This document shows, in pieces, positions 22,228 to 31,592 of a DNA stretch of 36,764 bases. The translations under genes were made by a program, and so were the position numbers. The notes under the pieces are model-generated. The model made no database searches and was not told the DNA's origin. It saw only the letters and a program-made list of their open reading frames with translations. How positions within the stretch are numbered: the stretch's first letter is position 1; every line of letters starts with the position of its first letter. This DNA is from Spirogloea muscicola (taxonomy: Eukaryota; Streptophyta; Zygnematophyceae; Spirogloeales; Spirogloeaceae), in assembly GCA_009602725.1 (NCBI GenBank), contig WELB01000365.1, positions 4,048-40,811 on the forward strand. Direction: 5' to 3'.

Positions 22228-23284
22228 TCGACCTGTGATAATGGAACACGGGACTTGGGACCTGAATCTGGACCTGGGACCAGGTCCTGGCCCCACACTT
22301 CTGAGTCAGCGGGTTTTGTCATAAGGAGGATCGATCTATTTTGTACTGCTCTAGGTTTTGTCAAGGGTTGGTATATTCGTTTATCTCACATCACCAATCA
22401 CTAGCATCCCTGCAGATGATGGCCTGTCAAAGTTCATTTGAATAAAACTTATCCAAGCTCAGATTTTGCCTTAAAACGGGGTGGGGAAGAGGCTGTAAGG
22501 AGTGGTCATCATGATTGTTGTATCGTATATCATGTCACATATTCTGATCTTTAGAGGCGTGTTTACTTAAGGTATTACCGTCTGATATGGTAACATTGTC
22601 TCATAATTGTCATTTTTCATTCTGTGTATTACGTGGACATTCGAAAAAAGTTGTCCTGCTATTTGGCTTGTATGGTGGTTGCCGGTTGTGACAATGTTCT
22701 GCTACAACGGTGAATTTGTTGTTATATGAAGAGAAATTTTTTTTTTAATTTAAGAAAGTCCGTTGATTGTCATTGAGATGTTGGACTGTCATGGTACAGG
22801 AACGGGTTCGATGTGTGTAACATTGTCATTTTTGATGTATACTACAGAGAATGACATTAGTTGTGACCAGTGCGCATGTTAACTGTCAATCATGTGCACA
22901 ACAGGATTTAGGGAGTGTTGGTGGAAGACTTTCATTGTGTCAGTGGATAAAATTTCTGTATTCATGTCAACTCTTGACTGTGGATTGTATTTACATGCAC
23001 GGTCTGAAGGGAAGGGTTCTAATTGCTGTGACGTCGCTGAAGACATTTTGTGTACGATTTTAAGAACTCATGCCCGTTTATTTTAAGTGTTCGTAGTTCA
23101 AATTGCGAACTTTAGCGAGAAATTTTACCGCAGTAGAACTTTTTGATAAGTGGAATACTTTTCAAAGAACATACTCATGGATGTAATCCAAGCATTTGTA
23201 TGCACTCTCACATCATTTCAATGTCAAAATTGTTTCTGTACTATTTGAGTTTGCAGAATAGCTGCACAGACATAAAAGGGCAGT
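22228..23284. repeat. palindrome, outer left arm (AT-rich 3' flank of PstS copy L)
   Basis: The reverse complement matches 32827-33877. Shared stretches include the CCTGGGACC-rich edge, TTTTGTACTGCTCTAGGTTT and TTGACATTGAAATGATGTGA. Many substitutions and small indels separate the arms, visibly more than in the adjacent gene. The segment is AT-rich and has no conserved coding frame; it should contain the 3' UTR of the left PstS gene. Confidence 0.85.
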
Positions 23285-24518
23285 TCACGAGATGGTCTTC
23301 ACGGCGTTGGTGTTCTGGGTGATGAGGCTGCTGGGATCCTTGACGAAGTTGAGGGGAGGGAGGAGGTTCTGGCCGGAGGTGGAGAACATGAAGTTGAGGA
23401 AAGCCTTGGTGGCGGTGGCAGAGGGGGTGCCGGAGGGGTAGGTCTGGCGGGCCCAGATGTAAGCGAAGGACACCGTGGGGCAGACGCCGGAGCCGGGCTG
23501 GAAGATGGTGTTGACCCCGGACCAGGTGGCGGTGGCAGCCGGCACGGACACGGGGATGGCTCCGGTCACGGAGCAGGAGCTGCCCTTGTAGTTCTGGCCG
23601 GCCTTGTTGTTGGTGGAGGCGATGCGCACGTTGCCGGTCACGAAGGTGATGGCGACGGGGGTCCCGAGGTAGCAGATGGCACCGGGGTGGGAGAACACGT
23701 ATGAAGCGACGCCGCCGGAGCCGCTCTGCGTGACCAGGCGCGGGGAGCCCCAGCTGACGACCTCGCCGACCTTGCTCGAGGGCCACGGGCGCGCGCCGCC
23801 GGCGGTGCACAGGTTCAGGTAGGAGGAGAAGACGAACGAGGTGCCCGAGGAGTCGGAGCGAGCCACGGGGACGGTGATGGCACCGCCGCCGATGGAAGTG
23901 GAGTAGCCGGAGTAGAGATCGGCCAGGCTCTGGCAGGAGAGGGTGAGCTCAGAGGCACCGTTGAAGAGCAGGGAGTAGGACTGGAGGCCCTGGGGGACGG
24001 TGAGCTTGGAGAAGCCGAGGCCGGACTCCTGGGCGGTGGTCATGGCGGCATCGGACGCAGCAACCTGGTAGGTGTTGGCCTGGAAACCGGTGTAACCGGC
24101 GCCGGAGCTGCGGGGTCATGAAAGCGGTGGCACCACGTGTGGACGGTCAGGCGGGGCACAGGCCCGGAAGAGGACGGCCCAGGGCAGCCCGGGCACATCC
24201 GAAAGCGAAGCGCTCGGACACTTCGATACGATACTGCACAAGCGCAGGTGCGGCCACGGGCATGGTGGCTCTGTCTTGTGCACGCAGCAGGGGATGCGTG
24301 CGCGGCAGCAAAACAGACGGTGGCTCGGAAGTGCACGAGGCCGGTACTCACCCGACGGAGGCATAGCAGCCATAGGAGCCGTAGCTGCTGAGGACCTGGT
24401 TCTCCAGGGGCTGGACGGAGGTGGCACCACCGAAGTAGGTGGCGCCGGAAGGGGAGCAGGCCGCGAAGGCGGAGGCGGCGAAGGCCAGGACCAGGGCGGC
24501 GACGGCGAAGCGGGCCAT
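23285..24518 (-). CDS. PstS-type phosphate-binding protein, copy L
   Basis: Two exons, 24518-24352 and 24107-23285, joined by a 244-bp GT-AG intron (GTGAGT), encode 329 residues; the stop is TGA. Residues 1-19 (MARFAVAALVLAFAASAFA) are a clear signal peptide. The mature part shows the PstS phosphate-site loops: GATYFGGATS, GSGAGYTGF with the following ASDAAM, and VARSDSSGTSFVFSSYL (Arg ~139 to Thr ~145), whose core GTSFVF-SYL is the same as in enterobacterial PstS. The C-terminal KAFLNFMF..LPPLNFV also fits. In bacteria PstS delivers phosphate to an ABC importer; in an alga with a signal peptide it is probably secreted or wall-bound, which is inference. It differs from copy R by Thr for Met in GVCPTVSF. 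Confidence 0.88.
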
Positions 24519-24608
24519 GGCGCCTGAGGTGGGGTGAGAGGAGAGGGTGTTCAGGTGGGTGGGGCGAGGCTTGCGGTCGCTTGTGGGCAATTGTTGGCCC
24601 CCGCGGGG

Positions 24609-24616
24609 CCTTTTAA
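24609..24616 (-). promoter_or_regulatory. TATA-like box of PstS copy L
   Basis: TTAAAAGG on the minus strand, 91-98 bp upstream of the ATG at 24518, in otherwise very GC-rich sequence. The same box precedes copy R at the same distance. Confidence 0.45.
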
Positions 24617-25083
24617 GCAGGGCATAGTGGGCAGGCGTCGCTTCCTGCCGCTGCGCCTCGCCCCGCTGAGGACCCCCCCGCCGAGCCCGCCGCGGCCGAT
24701 GCCGCCGCCGCCGCCTCCGCCGCCGCGAGCGCCGTGCTGTCGCCGCAGATGCGCTGAGTGGGTCGGCCGCGGCCCGGGCCCCCCGCTCTCCTCTCGCGTG
24801 GAGGGCCCTCTCCGGATGCAGCAGCATCCCGTGCCCGCTGCCTCCCCTCTCGAGTGCAGCCGCCTCGCCCCCAACCGGGCGCCGGCGAGTGCTCGATCGG
24901 GCCAGGATCTCCGGCGCGGATCTTGCAGCAGGGAATCTCCTGCGCGGGTGTGGGTGACCCGTTGGCCTTCCCCCGTCATCATCACTGCCCTCCTGCTAGC
25001 TCGCCCGCCGACCTCGTATGCGCTGCTTTCCGTGCCCAGCTCTTATTATTAGCCTCCGGCGCCGCTGCGGCGTCCGGAACCCA

Positions 25084-25095
25084 CGGAAGCGCGTG
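25084..25095 (-). promoter_or_regulatory. upstream module, proximal copy (L)
   Basis: CGGAAGCGCGTG at 25084-25095 recurs identically at 25322-25333. The surrounding ~35 bp are similar too (CTAGGGGGGAGCTTT versus TTAGAGGGAAGCTTT). The two blocks look like a duplicated promoter module; the factor that binds it is unknown. Confidence 0.35.
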
Positions 25096-25152
25096 GCCCC
25101 TAGGGGGGAGCTTTGAGTGGGTATTCCGGGAATAACCCCGGGAATAACCCCG

Positions 25153-25160
25153 GAATATCC
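25153..25160 (-). promoter_or_regulatory. P1BS-like site (GNATATNC) upstream of PstS copy L
   Basis: GAATATCC fits GNATATNC, the site bound by PHR1/PSR1-type MYB-CC regulators of phosphate starvation in plants and green algae. It lies about 635 bp upstream of the start codon and is kept in the other arm. An 8-mer with six fixed bases can occur by chance, so this is suggestive only. Confidence 0.4.
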
Positions 25161-25321
25161 ACCGGCAACTCATTGCGCCTGGGCGGGGCTGGGCCGACCG
25201 ATTGGCATGCTGGGAAATGTCGGAGTCCCCGCTGTCGGCCCACCCCTGCTATGAGGCAAACCCTTGTGCCCTGTGCCCATTTGGCCCAGCCTCCAGCGAC
25301 TGCCGCGATCATCGGCACCCT

Positions 25322-25333
25322 CGGAAGCGCGTG
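25322..25333 (-). promoter_or_regulatory. upstream module, distal copy (L)
   Basis: Second occurrence of CGGAAGCGCGTG, 238 bp further from the gene than the proximal copy, with similar flanks. Confidence 0.35.
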
Positions 25334-25674
25334 TTTCTTAGAGGGAAGCTTTCCGACTCCCAGATCCTTCTCGGGATCTTCCATTGCCCGGCCGGCAATT
25401 CGGCCTCTACGCGACTGATCCCACGGAAGCTCCCCCTCGCTCAGCAAGTGCCTGCCAGGCCCATCAGCGGAGTCTGCGATGCCAACTCACATTACTCCAG
25501 TCGACCTGACCGTGGGACGCAACCAACCATGCTTGCTGCATTGCATGTATCAAATACTGGTCCTCTTCCCTTGCTTGCGCATGTGTGTGCCCACACATGC
25601 CTCGCAACTGCTCCTCATCAACCTCCTGGAATGGCTGTTAGCAGCATCATTGCCCATCTTTTTTGGTCCACATG

Positions 25675-26284
25675 AAATTCCAGATCAATATGTTGGACGC
25701 ACACGAACGTCGAGCCCTTTAGAATGAAAGTGATCCTGCTCCACCTGTCCTCGCCTATCTTGCTCTGCAGCCTGAACTTGCTGTTCTCGATCTACGTTCT
25801 GTACCTGTCCTTGCTGTCTCACAGCCACTTCTTGTTGTGATGTAGGAGGACCAGCAGACCGTCCTCGTCTAGGCGCAGATGCAGACATGGTCACAAAGAG
25901 TCGGCGAGCACCCAGCTTCACCTGACCGCACACAGAGTCGTCGCGCACACAGCGCTGTCTCGTCGCACACAGAGCTGTCGCGCATCCAGCGCCTCGCCTA
26001 GCTGCACACAGAGCTGCCGCGTACACAGCGCCGCCTCGCCGCACACAAAGCTGTCGCGCACCCAGCGCCCCACCTAGCCGCACACAGAGCCGCCGCGCAC
26101 ACAGCGCCGCCTTGCCGCACACAGAGCCACAAGAGTGTTTGGGCCAATAATGCGCCCTGCCGGGGCCTCCCCTTATTCAGGGAGTTTCTCATCGGCATAG
26201 AAGAATAGGCGTGGTGAGTGATTCTATCGACCCACTGATTCACCATATTTCTATATTCAACATAGAATTCAGCAGAGTTACAAA
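25675..26284. other. segment present only in the left arm
   Basis: About 610 bp separate the near-identical core from the inner arm at left; the right arm has only about 90 bp here. It contains a minisatellite (25927-26128). A minus-strand frame starting MSASAPRRGRSAGPP near 25888 is Gln-rich and not recognised; I do not call it a gene. Confidence 0.45.
25927..26128. repeat. minisatellite, units of about 36-40 bp
   Basis: About five and a half imperfect copies of a unit built from GCACACAGAGC and GCGCACACAGCGCCGCC. Copies differ by substitutions and small indels. Open frames across it are repetitive artefacts (LCARR, LCVRRGG and similar). Confidence 0.8.
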
Positions 26285-27110
26285 ACTAAAAGCTAAACAA
26301 CTGCTCCTGAGAGGTAAGACGTTGTCGGCAGCCGACATGGCCCATTAGCATGAGAGCAAGCAGCCAGATAGACGCAGCCCATATTGCCAATCAACCAAGT
26401 GGGAGGGAATGAAGCCCATCCAGTGGCTCGACTTTGCAATGCATTCTTACTGTTGTATAGCATCAACAGGGAGATGGTTGCTGAAGAAAATCGACAGATA
26501 AAGCAGGTCTTCATGAAAGGTCAGCCCCACAACATTGACAATTTTGTTGAGTAGCTGAGGAACTTCGAGTCGAAAGAGAGATGAATCGTCATTCTGTTGC
26601 TGCAGATCCGGCCCAGACGTCACAGCAGCATGCCAGTAAAATGTGACGGCCAACAGCACCACTCAACAACAAACACATTCTCAGACTTTTACATTCAGCC
26701 GCTTAACAAAATCTCGGCTTGATGTTGGTCGTTCCCAAGAGTTGCGGAGATGAAGTAATGGGTGATCACCACGTCAACTTGGATCGGCGGGTTTAGGGTT
26801 TAGGGTTTGGTGGCCCCTAGAACCAGGAAAGGGGTTTCGTTGCCTGTCACATAGTAGTTGAAGAAGCGGATATTGCACTGACGTCTGCAAAACCTTGTAA
26901 GCTGCGAAGCCGCGAGGAAAGACGACGTGCCATAAAATTTTACCAACAGAAGCCGAGGCTGGCCCTGCTGGTCTGACTGGCCACAATATGCTGCACCTGA
27001 TCAAGTACAAAGTGAATCGTTCCCATCCGTAGTCGCGCTAAGGCCGCAGATGGACACTGACCAAGTCGTTTGTTCACCTTTGGGTGGGCCTTCAGGAGGT
27101 GGGCCTGGGC
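26285..27110. repeat. palindrome, inner left arm
   Basis: Reverse complement matches 29555-30375. Shared blocks include GCAGCCGACATGGCCCATTA, CAGATCCGGCCCAGACGTCA (or near variants), AACGACCAACATCAAGC and GTCAGTGCAATATC. Frequent substitutions and stops in every frame indicate a non-coding or decayed sequence. The end nearest the centre includes the start of a LINE RT fragment. Confidence 0.8.
26789..26808. repeat. interstitial telomere-type repeat
   Basis: GGG-TTTAGGG-TTTAGGG-TTT. TTTAGGG is the telomere repeat of land plants and of Chlorella-type algae. The matching place in the right arm has an unrelated short sequence, so the repeat is specific to the left arm. Confidence 0.75.
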
Positions 27111-27184
27111 TGAAGCCAGTCCCCATCAAAAAAATGGGACACAAGGGCTTTGGAAAGGAAGCAAGCGCGGCCAGATTGACTGGT

Positions 27185-27250
27185 GGCTGGGAGAGGCCAG
27201 CCCAAAAGGAATGGACAAGAAAGGGGGGCGGGAATGGATATCACAAGGAC
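27185..27250 (-). mobile_element. diverged LINE 3' tail
   Basis: GGCTGG-6 nt-CCAGCC followed on the plus strand by CAAAAGGAATGGACAAGAAA matches the minus-oriented family tail (hairpin, then AAAAAGGAATGAGCA). The remainder of the element is absent. Confidence 0.5.
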
Positions 27251-28555
27251 GACGGATAATATCATTCTCTTGGTACAAGTGCTATCTTGCCAAACAGTAA
27301 TCACTTGCGTTTTCTGTTAGGTGGTGCTTTATATTCTGTATACAAGAGTATATTATGTCTTCCATTGTTACTTGTCACCGTGTATAGACAAAGCTTACAA
27401 TTGTCAATCTCAATAGCGTCAGTGTCATCTGGTATCTCATTCTTTATGAAGGGCATGTACTTCCGTCTTTGAAAAAACAATCACGTCCTCCTCAGAGAGA
27501 CATTGTGTAAATCGTGGTGTCGAATGAATCGCAAGAGCCATTTTGTATGAGATAGCTGTATAAGTGAAATTAATTGAGTAGTAGTCACGAAGTAGACGAG
27601 CAGCTTTGTGAGGTCCAACTAGTGTCTGACTGCATTGGTAAGAGCATTGGTAAGACTGTAAAGCAGCACAGATTATTGATGTTGATATCCCGACTGGTGC
27701 CAGTAGACCTGAAAATTCTCGTTGTCGACACTGCTATCGGAGCCAGCATAGGGAGTCTTGTACTTGTCACTGATGGGTTCCAGCCCCTGGTCAGAAATCA
27801 GAGGTGGAGGCTTTGCTATGAGACGGAAGTGGCGGTGTACTACATGCTGTTCAAGTCTGTCCGCCCTTTGATGAACTTCTTTGCAGCTTCAAGTACAGCC
27901 AGCTACGGCAAGTTGCTTCTGCTGCAGACTGAAGCAGCCAGTATGGCCTGTAACACTGCAACATGCTGCCACTTTCTGGCTCGCTTACCAAGGTCACGTA
28001 GAGTATGATGGCATTCTGAATGTTGTCCCATGCTTTTGCTTTCTGCCTTTGCGCCCATCTTTTGCCTGTTTTGTTGTGCAGATTATGGACACGTTATGGG
28101 CAGCAGTGTCATGAATCTATACGATGTCACACAATCTATGCCAGTTCCCATTGGCTGATTTTGTGGGTAAATTGATTGCCGATGATGAGGAGATGTTGGT
28201 ATCATTCAGGCGCTCCTGTGCAATGTTTGTTTGCAGCTGCAGTTTAATATACGGCTGTGGCTGGTGAACGAAAGAGCACAACTGCAAACCATGGCCTCAA
28301 AGCTGCACTCACTCTCTGGCTGGGCTGCACAGAAGGCTGCAGCATTGAGGGGAGTCGTGGGGAGTGCATGCAGCTTGAGGTGCTTGAGAGCTGCTGAGTG
28401 TTGGAGCGTGATCCTGAGGCGGCCCACAGATGTGAAGCCAAGATGCTTAAAGGGTCAACACCATACCAGGAACTGCTGTTGATGTTCTCTTGACTATGCT
28501 CAGACTAAGAGGGGTTCACGGGCAAAAGTTGGGTTCTTTGACTGTCTGTGGACGG
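27251..28555. other. palindrome centre, no gene recognised
   Basis: An open frame at 27574-28008 (144 residues) has no family I recognise, and neighbouring frames are equally open, so I do not call it. The region is unique within the window and lies between the two arms, before the PstS pseudogene. Confidence 0.4.
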
Positions 28556-28825
28556 CGCCATCCCCGTATCCGTGCCCGCCGCCACCGCCACGGGGCCCGT
28601 GGTCAACACCATCGACCAACCGGGTTGGGTGTCTTCCCCATGGTGTTCTTCGTGCACATCTGCCAGACCTACCCCGGCGGCAACCCCACTGCGGCTGCCA
28701 CCAGGGCGTTCCTCACATTTATATCCTCCATCGCTGGCCAAAATCGTTTTTCCTCCCCTCGGCTTCGTCAAAGATCCCAGCGGCCTCTAACCCAGAACAT
28801 CAATACCGTAGCCACCAGCAGATAA
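28556..28825 (+). pseudogene. diverged 3' fragment of a PstS-type gene
   Basis: It begins inside the PstS coding region at GAIPVSVPAATAT and keeps VVNTI, then (after a one-base loss) PMVFFVHI, QTYPGGNPTAAATRAFL and TQNINTV, ending at TAA 28823-28825. These align with the same part of the two intact copies, but with many substitutions, a 6-bp deletion and the frameshift near 28630. The signal peptide, exon 1 and the phosphate-site loops are missing. It is much older than the split between the two intact copies and shows that the PstS family has expanded here more than once. Confidence 0.8.
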
Positions 28826-28829
28826 ACAG

Positions 28830-29600
28830 CTCTGCGGTTGTGCAGCTGCTCGGGAAGTGGTATTTGCAACAGTCATAACAATGACCGAAACATTTGGAGG
28901 ATGAGACAGTAAATATGGGGGAAAGATGAAGAATGTAGTAAGGATGCCAGGGACTGCAGGAGGGAGTCATTATATTGCTTGTAGAGCTCCACCAACATGC
29001 CCAATCGGGCGAATGTTCGTTGCAGATAGCAAGCCCGTTGACCGATGCAGCGGGTGAGGATGGCCAACGCCAGCTGTGTGTACCCCAGGAGGGGAAGGGA
29101 AGGGAGGGGAGCGAGGTGTTAATGAAGGCGTTCCCGCAAGTCCACCGCCAAGTGAGCTGGTGTACCCGAGGGGACCTTGGGGATGGCCAGCCCATTGGCA
29201 GGGGTCTGGCAGCCGTGGGGGAGCTGAAGGTTGGCGGTAAGACCGCGTGGTGACCATGCCACGCTCCCTGACGGGCAAACCCGCAGGCCCATCAGGTCCA
29301 ATTCGCGAACGAGCAAGGGATAAGCCGCCATGACTTCAGCTGGAGATCCAATGATGTGTGTGTCATCCGCGTAGGAAGGGAAGAGGAGGTCCGGGTGTTG
29401 GCTCTGGGTTGCGCCGAATAGCCCGGCAATGTGCCAAGGCAAACAGGATTGGGCTGAGGGGATCCCCCTGGCGTGTGCCAGAAGATGACCACAGCGTCTT
29501 CCACGACTCTCCGGCTTGCCACAGCAATCGCCCTGGGTGGCCAGAAGTCATGAGGCCAGGCCCACCTCCCGAAGGCCCACCCAGAGCTGAATAGACGACT
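28830..29600 (-). mobile_element. LINE reverse-transcriptase fragment
   Basis: Minus-strand frames carry RT motif B, GTRQGDPLSPILFALAH (near 29430-29480), motif C, YADDTHIIG (YADD at 29362-29373), and the thumb stretch ALAILTRCIGQRA, aligned with ATTMLTRCIAQRP of the plus-strand LINE. The motifs lie in three frames, so it is a dead fragment. The zinc finger, motif A and endonuclease are absent. Its 5' end overlaps the inner end of the palindrome's right arm. Confidence 0.8.
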
Positions 29601-30375
29601 GGTCAGTGTCCATCTGCGCGGTCCTTAGCGCGAATACTGATGGGGACGATTCACTTTGTTCTTGATCAGGTGCAGCACACTGTGGCCAGTCAGACGAGCA
29701 GGGCCAGGCTCGGCTTCTGTCGGTGATATTGAATGGCACGACATCTTTCCTTGCTGCTCCGCAGCTTACAAGGCTTTGCAGATGTCAGTGCAATATCTGC
29801 TTCGTCAACTACTATGCGACAGGCAAAGAGACACTTTTCCTATATCTAGGGGCCACCATGGTGGAGGCCCGCTGATCCAAGATGACGTGGTGATCACCCA
29901 TCATTTCACGCAACTCTTAGGAACGACCAACATCAAGCAGAGAGCTTGTCAAACGGCTGAATGTAAAAGTCCGAGAATGTGTTTGTTGTTGAGTGGTGCT
30001 GTTGGCCGTCACATTCACTGGCATGCTGCTGTGACGTCTGGCCCAGATCTGCAGCAACAGAATGACGATCCATCTCTCTTTTGACTCGAAGTTCCTCAGC
30101 TACTCAACGAATTTGTCAATGTTGTGGGGCTGACCTTTCATGGAGACCTGCTTTATCTGTCGGTTTTCTTCGGCGACCATCTCCCTGTTTATGCTACATG
30201 AGACTTACCTGCACAACAGTTAGAATGCATTGCAAAGTCGCGCCACTGGATGGGTTTCATTCCCTCCCACTTGGTTGATTGGCAATAAGGGCTGCGTCTA
30301 TCTGGCTGCTCGCTCTCATGCTAATGGGCCATGTCGGCTGCCGAAAAAAGGTCTTTTTCTCTGGAGTGGTTGTTT
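29555..30375. repeat. palindrome, inner right arm
   Basis: Inverted partner of 26285-27110, with clear but reduced identity. It has ATGGTGGAGGCCC where the left arm has telomere-type repeats. Confidence 0.8.
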
Positions 30376-30803
30376 GAGCTTTTTCTTTTGTAAATCTGCT
30401 GATTCCTAAAAGGTTCGATCTCATGAGTGAGTCCAACAAGTTGTTCTGGTCAGATGGAGCTACATGTGGACCAAAAAAGATGGGCAATGATGCTGCTAAC
30501 AGCCATTCCAGGAGGTTGAGGAGGAGCAGTTGCGAGGCATGTGTGGGCACACACATGCGCAAGCAAGGGAAGAGGACCAGTATTTGATACATGCAATGCA
30601 GCAAGCATGGTTGGTTGCGTCCCACGGTCAGGTCGACTGGAGTAATGTGAGTTGGCATCGCAGACTCCGCTGATGGGCCTGGCAGGCACTTGCTGAGCGA
30701 GGGGGAGCTTCCGTGGGATCAGTCGCGTAGAGGCCGAATTGCCGGCCGGGCAATGGAAGATCCCGAGAAGGATCTGGGAGTCGGAAAGCTTCCCTCTAAG
30801 AAA

Positions 30804-30815
30804 CACGCGCTTCCG
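30804..30815 (+). promoter_or_regulatory. upstream module, distal copy (R)
   Basis: CACGCGCTTCCG, the reverse complement of the CGGAAGCGCGTG module; a second copy lies at 31016-31027. Confidence 0.35.
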
Positions 30816-30976
30816 AGGGTGCCGATGATCGCGGCAGTCGCTGGAGGCTGGGCCAAATGGGCACAGGGCACAAGGGTTTGCCTCATAGCAGGGGTGGGCC
30901 GACAGCGGGGACTCCGACATTTCCCAGCATGCCAATCGGTCGGCCCAGCCCCGCCCAGGCGCAATGAGTTGCCGGT

Positions 30977-30984
30977 GGATATTC
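30977..30984 (+). promoter_or_regulatory. P1BS-like site (GNATATNC) upstream of PstS copy R
   Basis: GGATATTC fits GNATATNC, about 610 bp upstream of the ATG at 31593. It would fit phosphate-starvation control of a phosphate-binding protein; binding is untested. Confidence 0.4.
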
Positions 30985-31015
30985 CGGGGTGTACTCAAAG
31001 CTCCCCCCTAGGGGC

Positions 31016-31027
31016 CACGCGCTTCCG
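31016..31027 (+). promoter_or_regulatory. upstream module, proximal copy (R)
   Basis: Second CACGCGCTTCCG block of the right arm, with the same flanking similarity as in the left arm. Confidence 0.35.
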
Positions 31028-31494
31028 TGGGTTCCGGACGCCGCAGCGGCGCCGGAGGCTAATAATAAGAGCTGGGCACGGAAAGCAGCGCATACGAGGT
31101 CGGCGAGCGAGCTAGCAGGAGGGCAGTGATGATGACGGGGGAAGGCCAACGGGTCACCCACACCCGCGCAGGAGATTCCCTGCTGCAAGATCCGCGCCGG
31201 AGATCCTGGCCCGATCGAGCACTCGCCGGCGCCCGGTTGGGGGCGAGGCGGCTGCACTCGAGAGGGGAGGCAGCGGGCACGGGATGCTGCTGCATCCGGA
31301 GAGGGCCCTCCACGCGAGAGGAGAGCGGGGGGCCCGGGCCGCGGCCGACCCACTCAGCGCATCTGCGGCGACAGCACGGCGCTCGCGGCGGCGGAGGCGG
31401 CGGCGGCGGCATCGGCCGCGGCGGGCTCGGCGGGGGGGTCCTCAGCGGGGCGAGGCGCAGCGGCAGGAAGCGACGCCTGCCCACTATGCCCTGC

Positions 31495-31502
31495 TTAAAA
31501 GG
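31495..31502 (+). promoter_or_regulatory. TATA-like box of PstS copy R
   Basis: TTAAAAGG, 91-98 bp before the ATG, within a strongly GC-rich upstream region. Confidence 0.45.
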
Positions 31503-31592
31503 CCCCGCGGGGGCCAACAATGGCCCACAAGCGACCGCAAGCCTCGCCCCACCCACCTGAACACCCTCTCCTCTCACCCCACCTCAGGCGCC

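Larger units (their letters stand above)
23285..25674. repeat. palindrome, left near-identical core (PstS gene and upstream region)
   Basis: Matches 30463-32826 in reverse complement. I counted about five single-base differences and one short tandem-repeat difference (near 25120-25150) over roughly 2.4 kb, including the intron. Identity drops sharply at the stop codon (23285) and ends at 25674, after GGTCCACATG. Confidence 0.9.

Noticed and set aside
21881-22324. 147-residue open frame on the plus strand
   Set aside because: It crosses the palindrome boundary into duplicated non-coding DNA and resembles no known protein.
23241-23810. Arg/His-rich open frame antiphase to the PstS gene (also at 32301-32888)
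   Set aside because: It is an alternative frame of the GC-rich PstS exon, made open by codon bias.
25685-26246. Cysteine- and alanine-rich open frames on the minus strand
   Set aside because: They are translations of the minisatellite and repeat the same short motif in several frames.
27574-28008. 144-residue open frame in the palindrome centre
   Set aside because: No recognisable family, other frames are equally open, and no splice-consistent neighbours were found.
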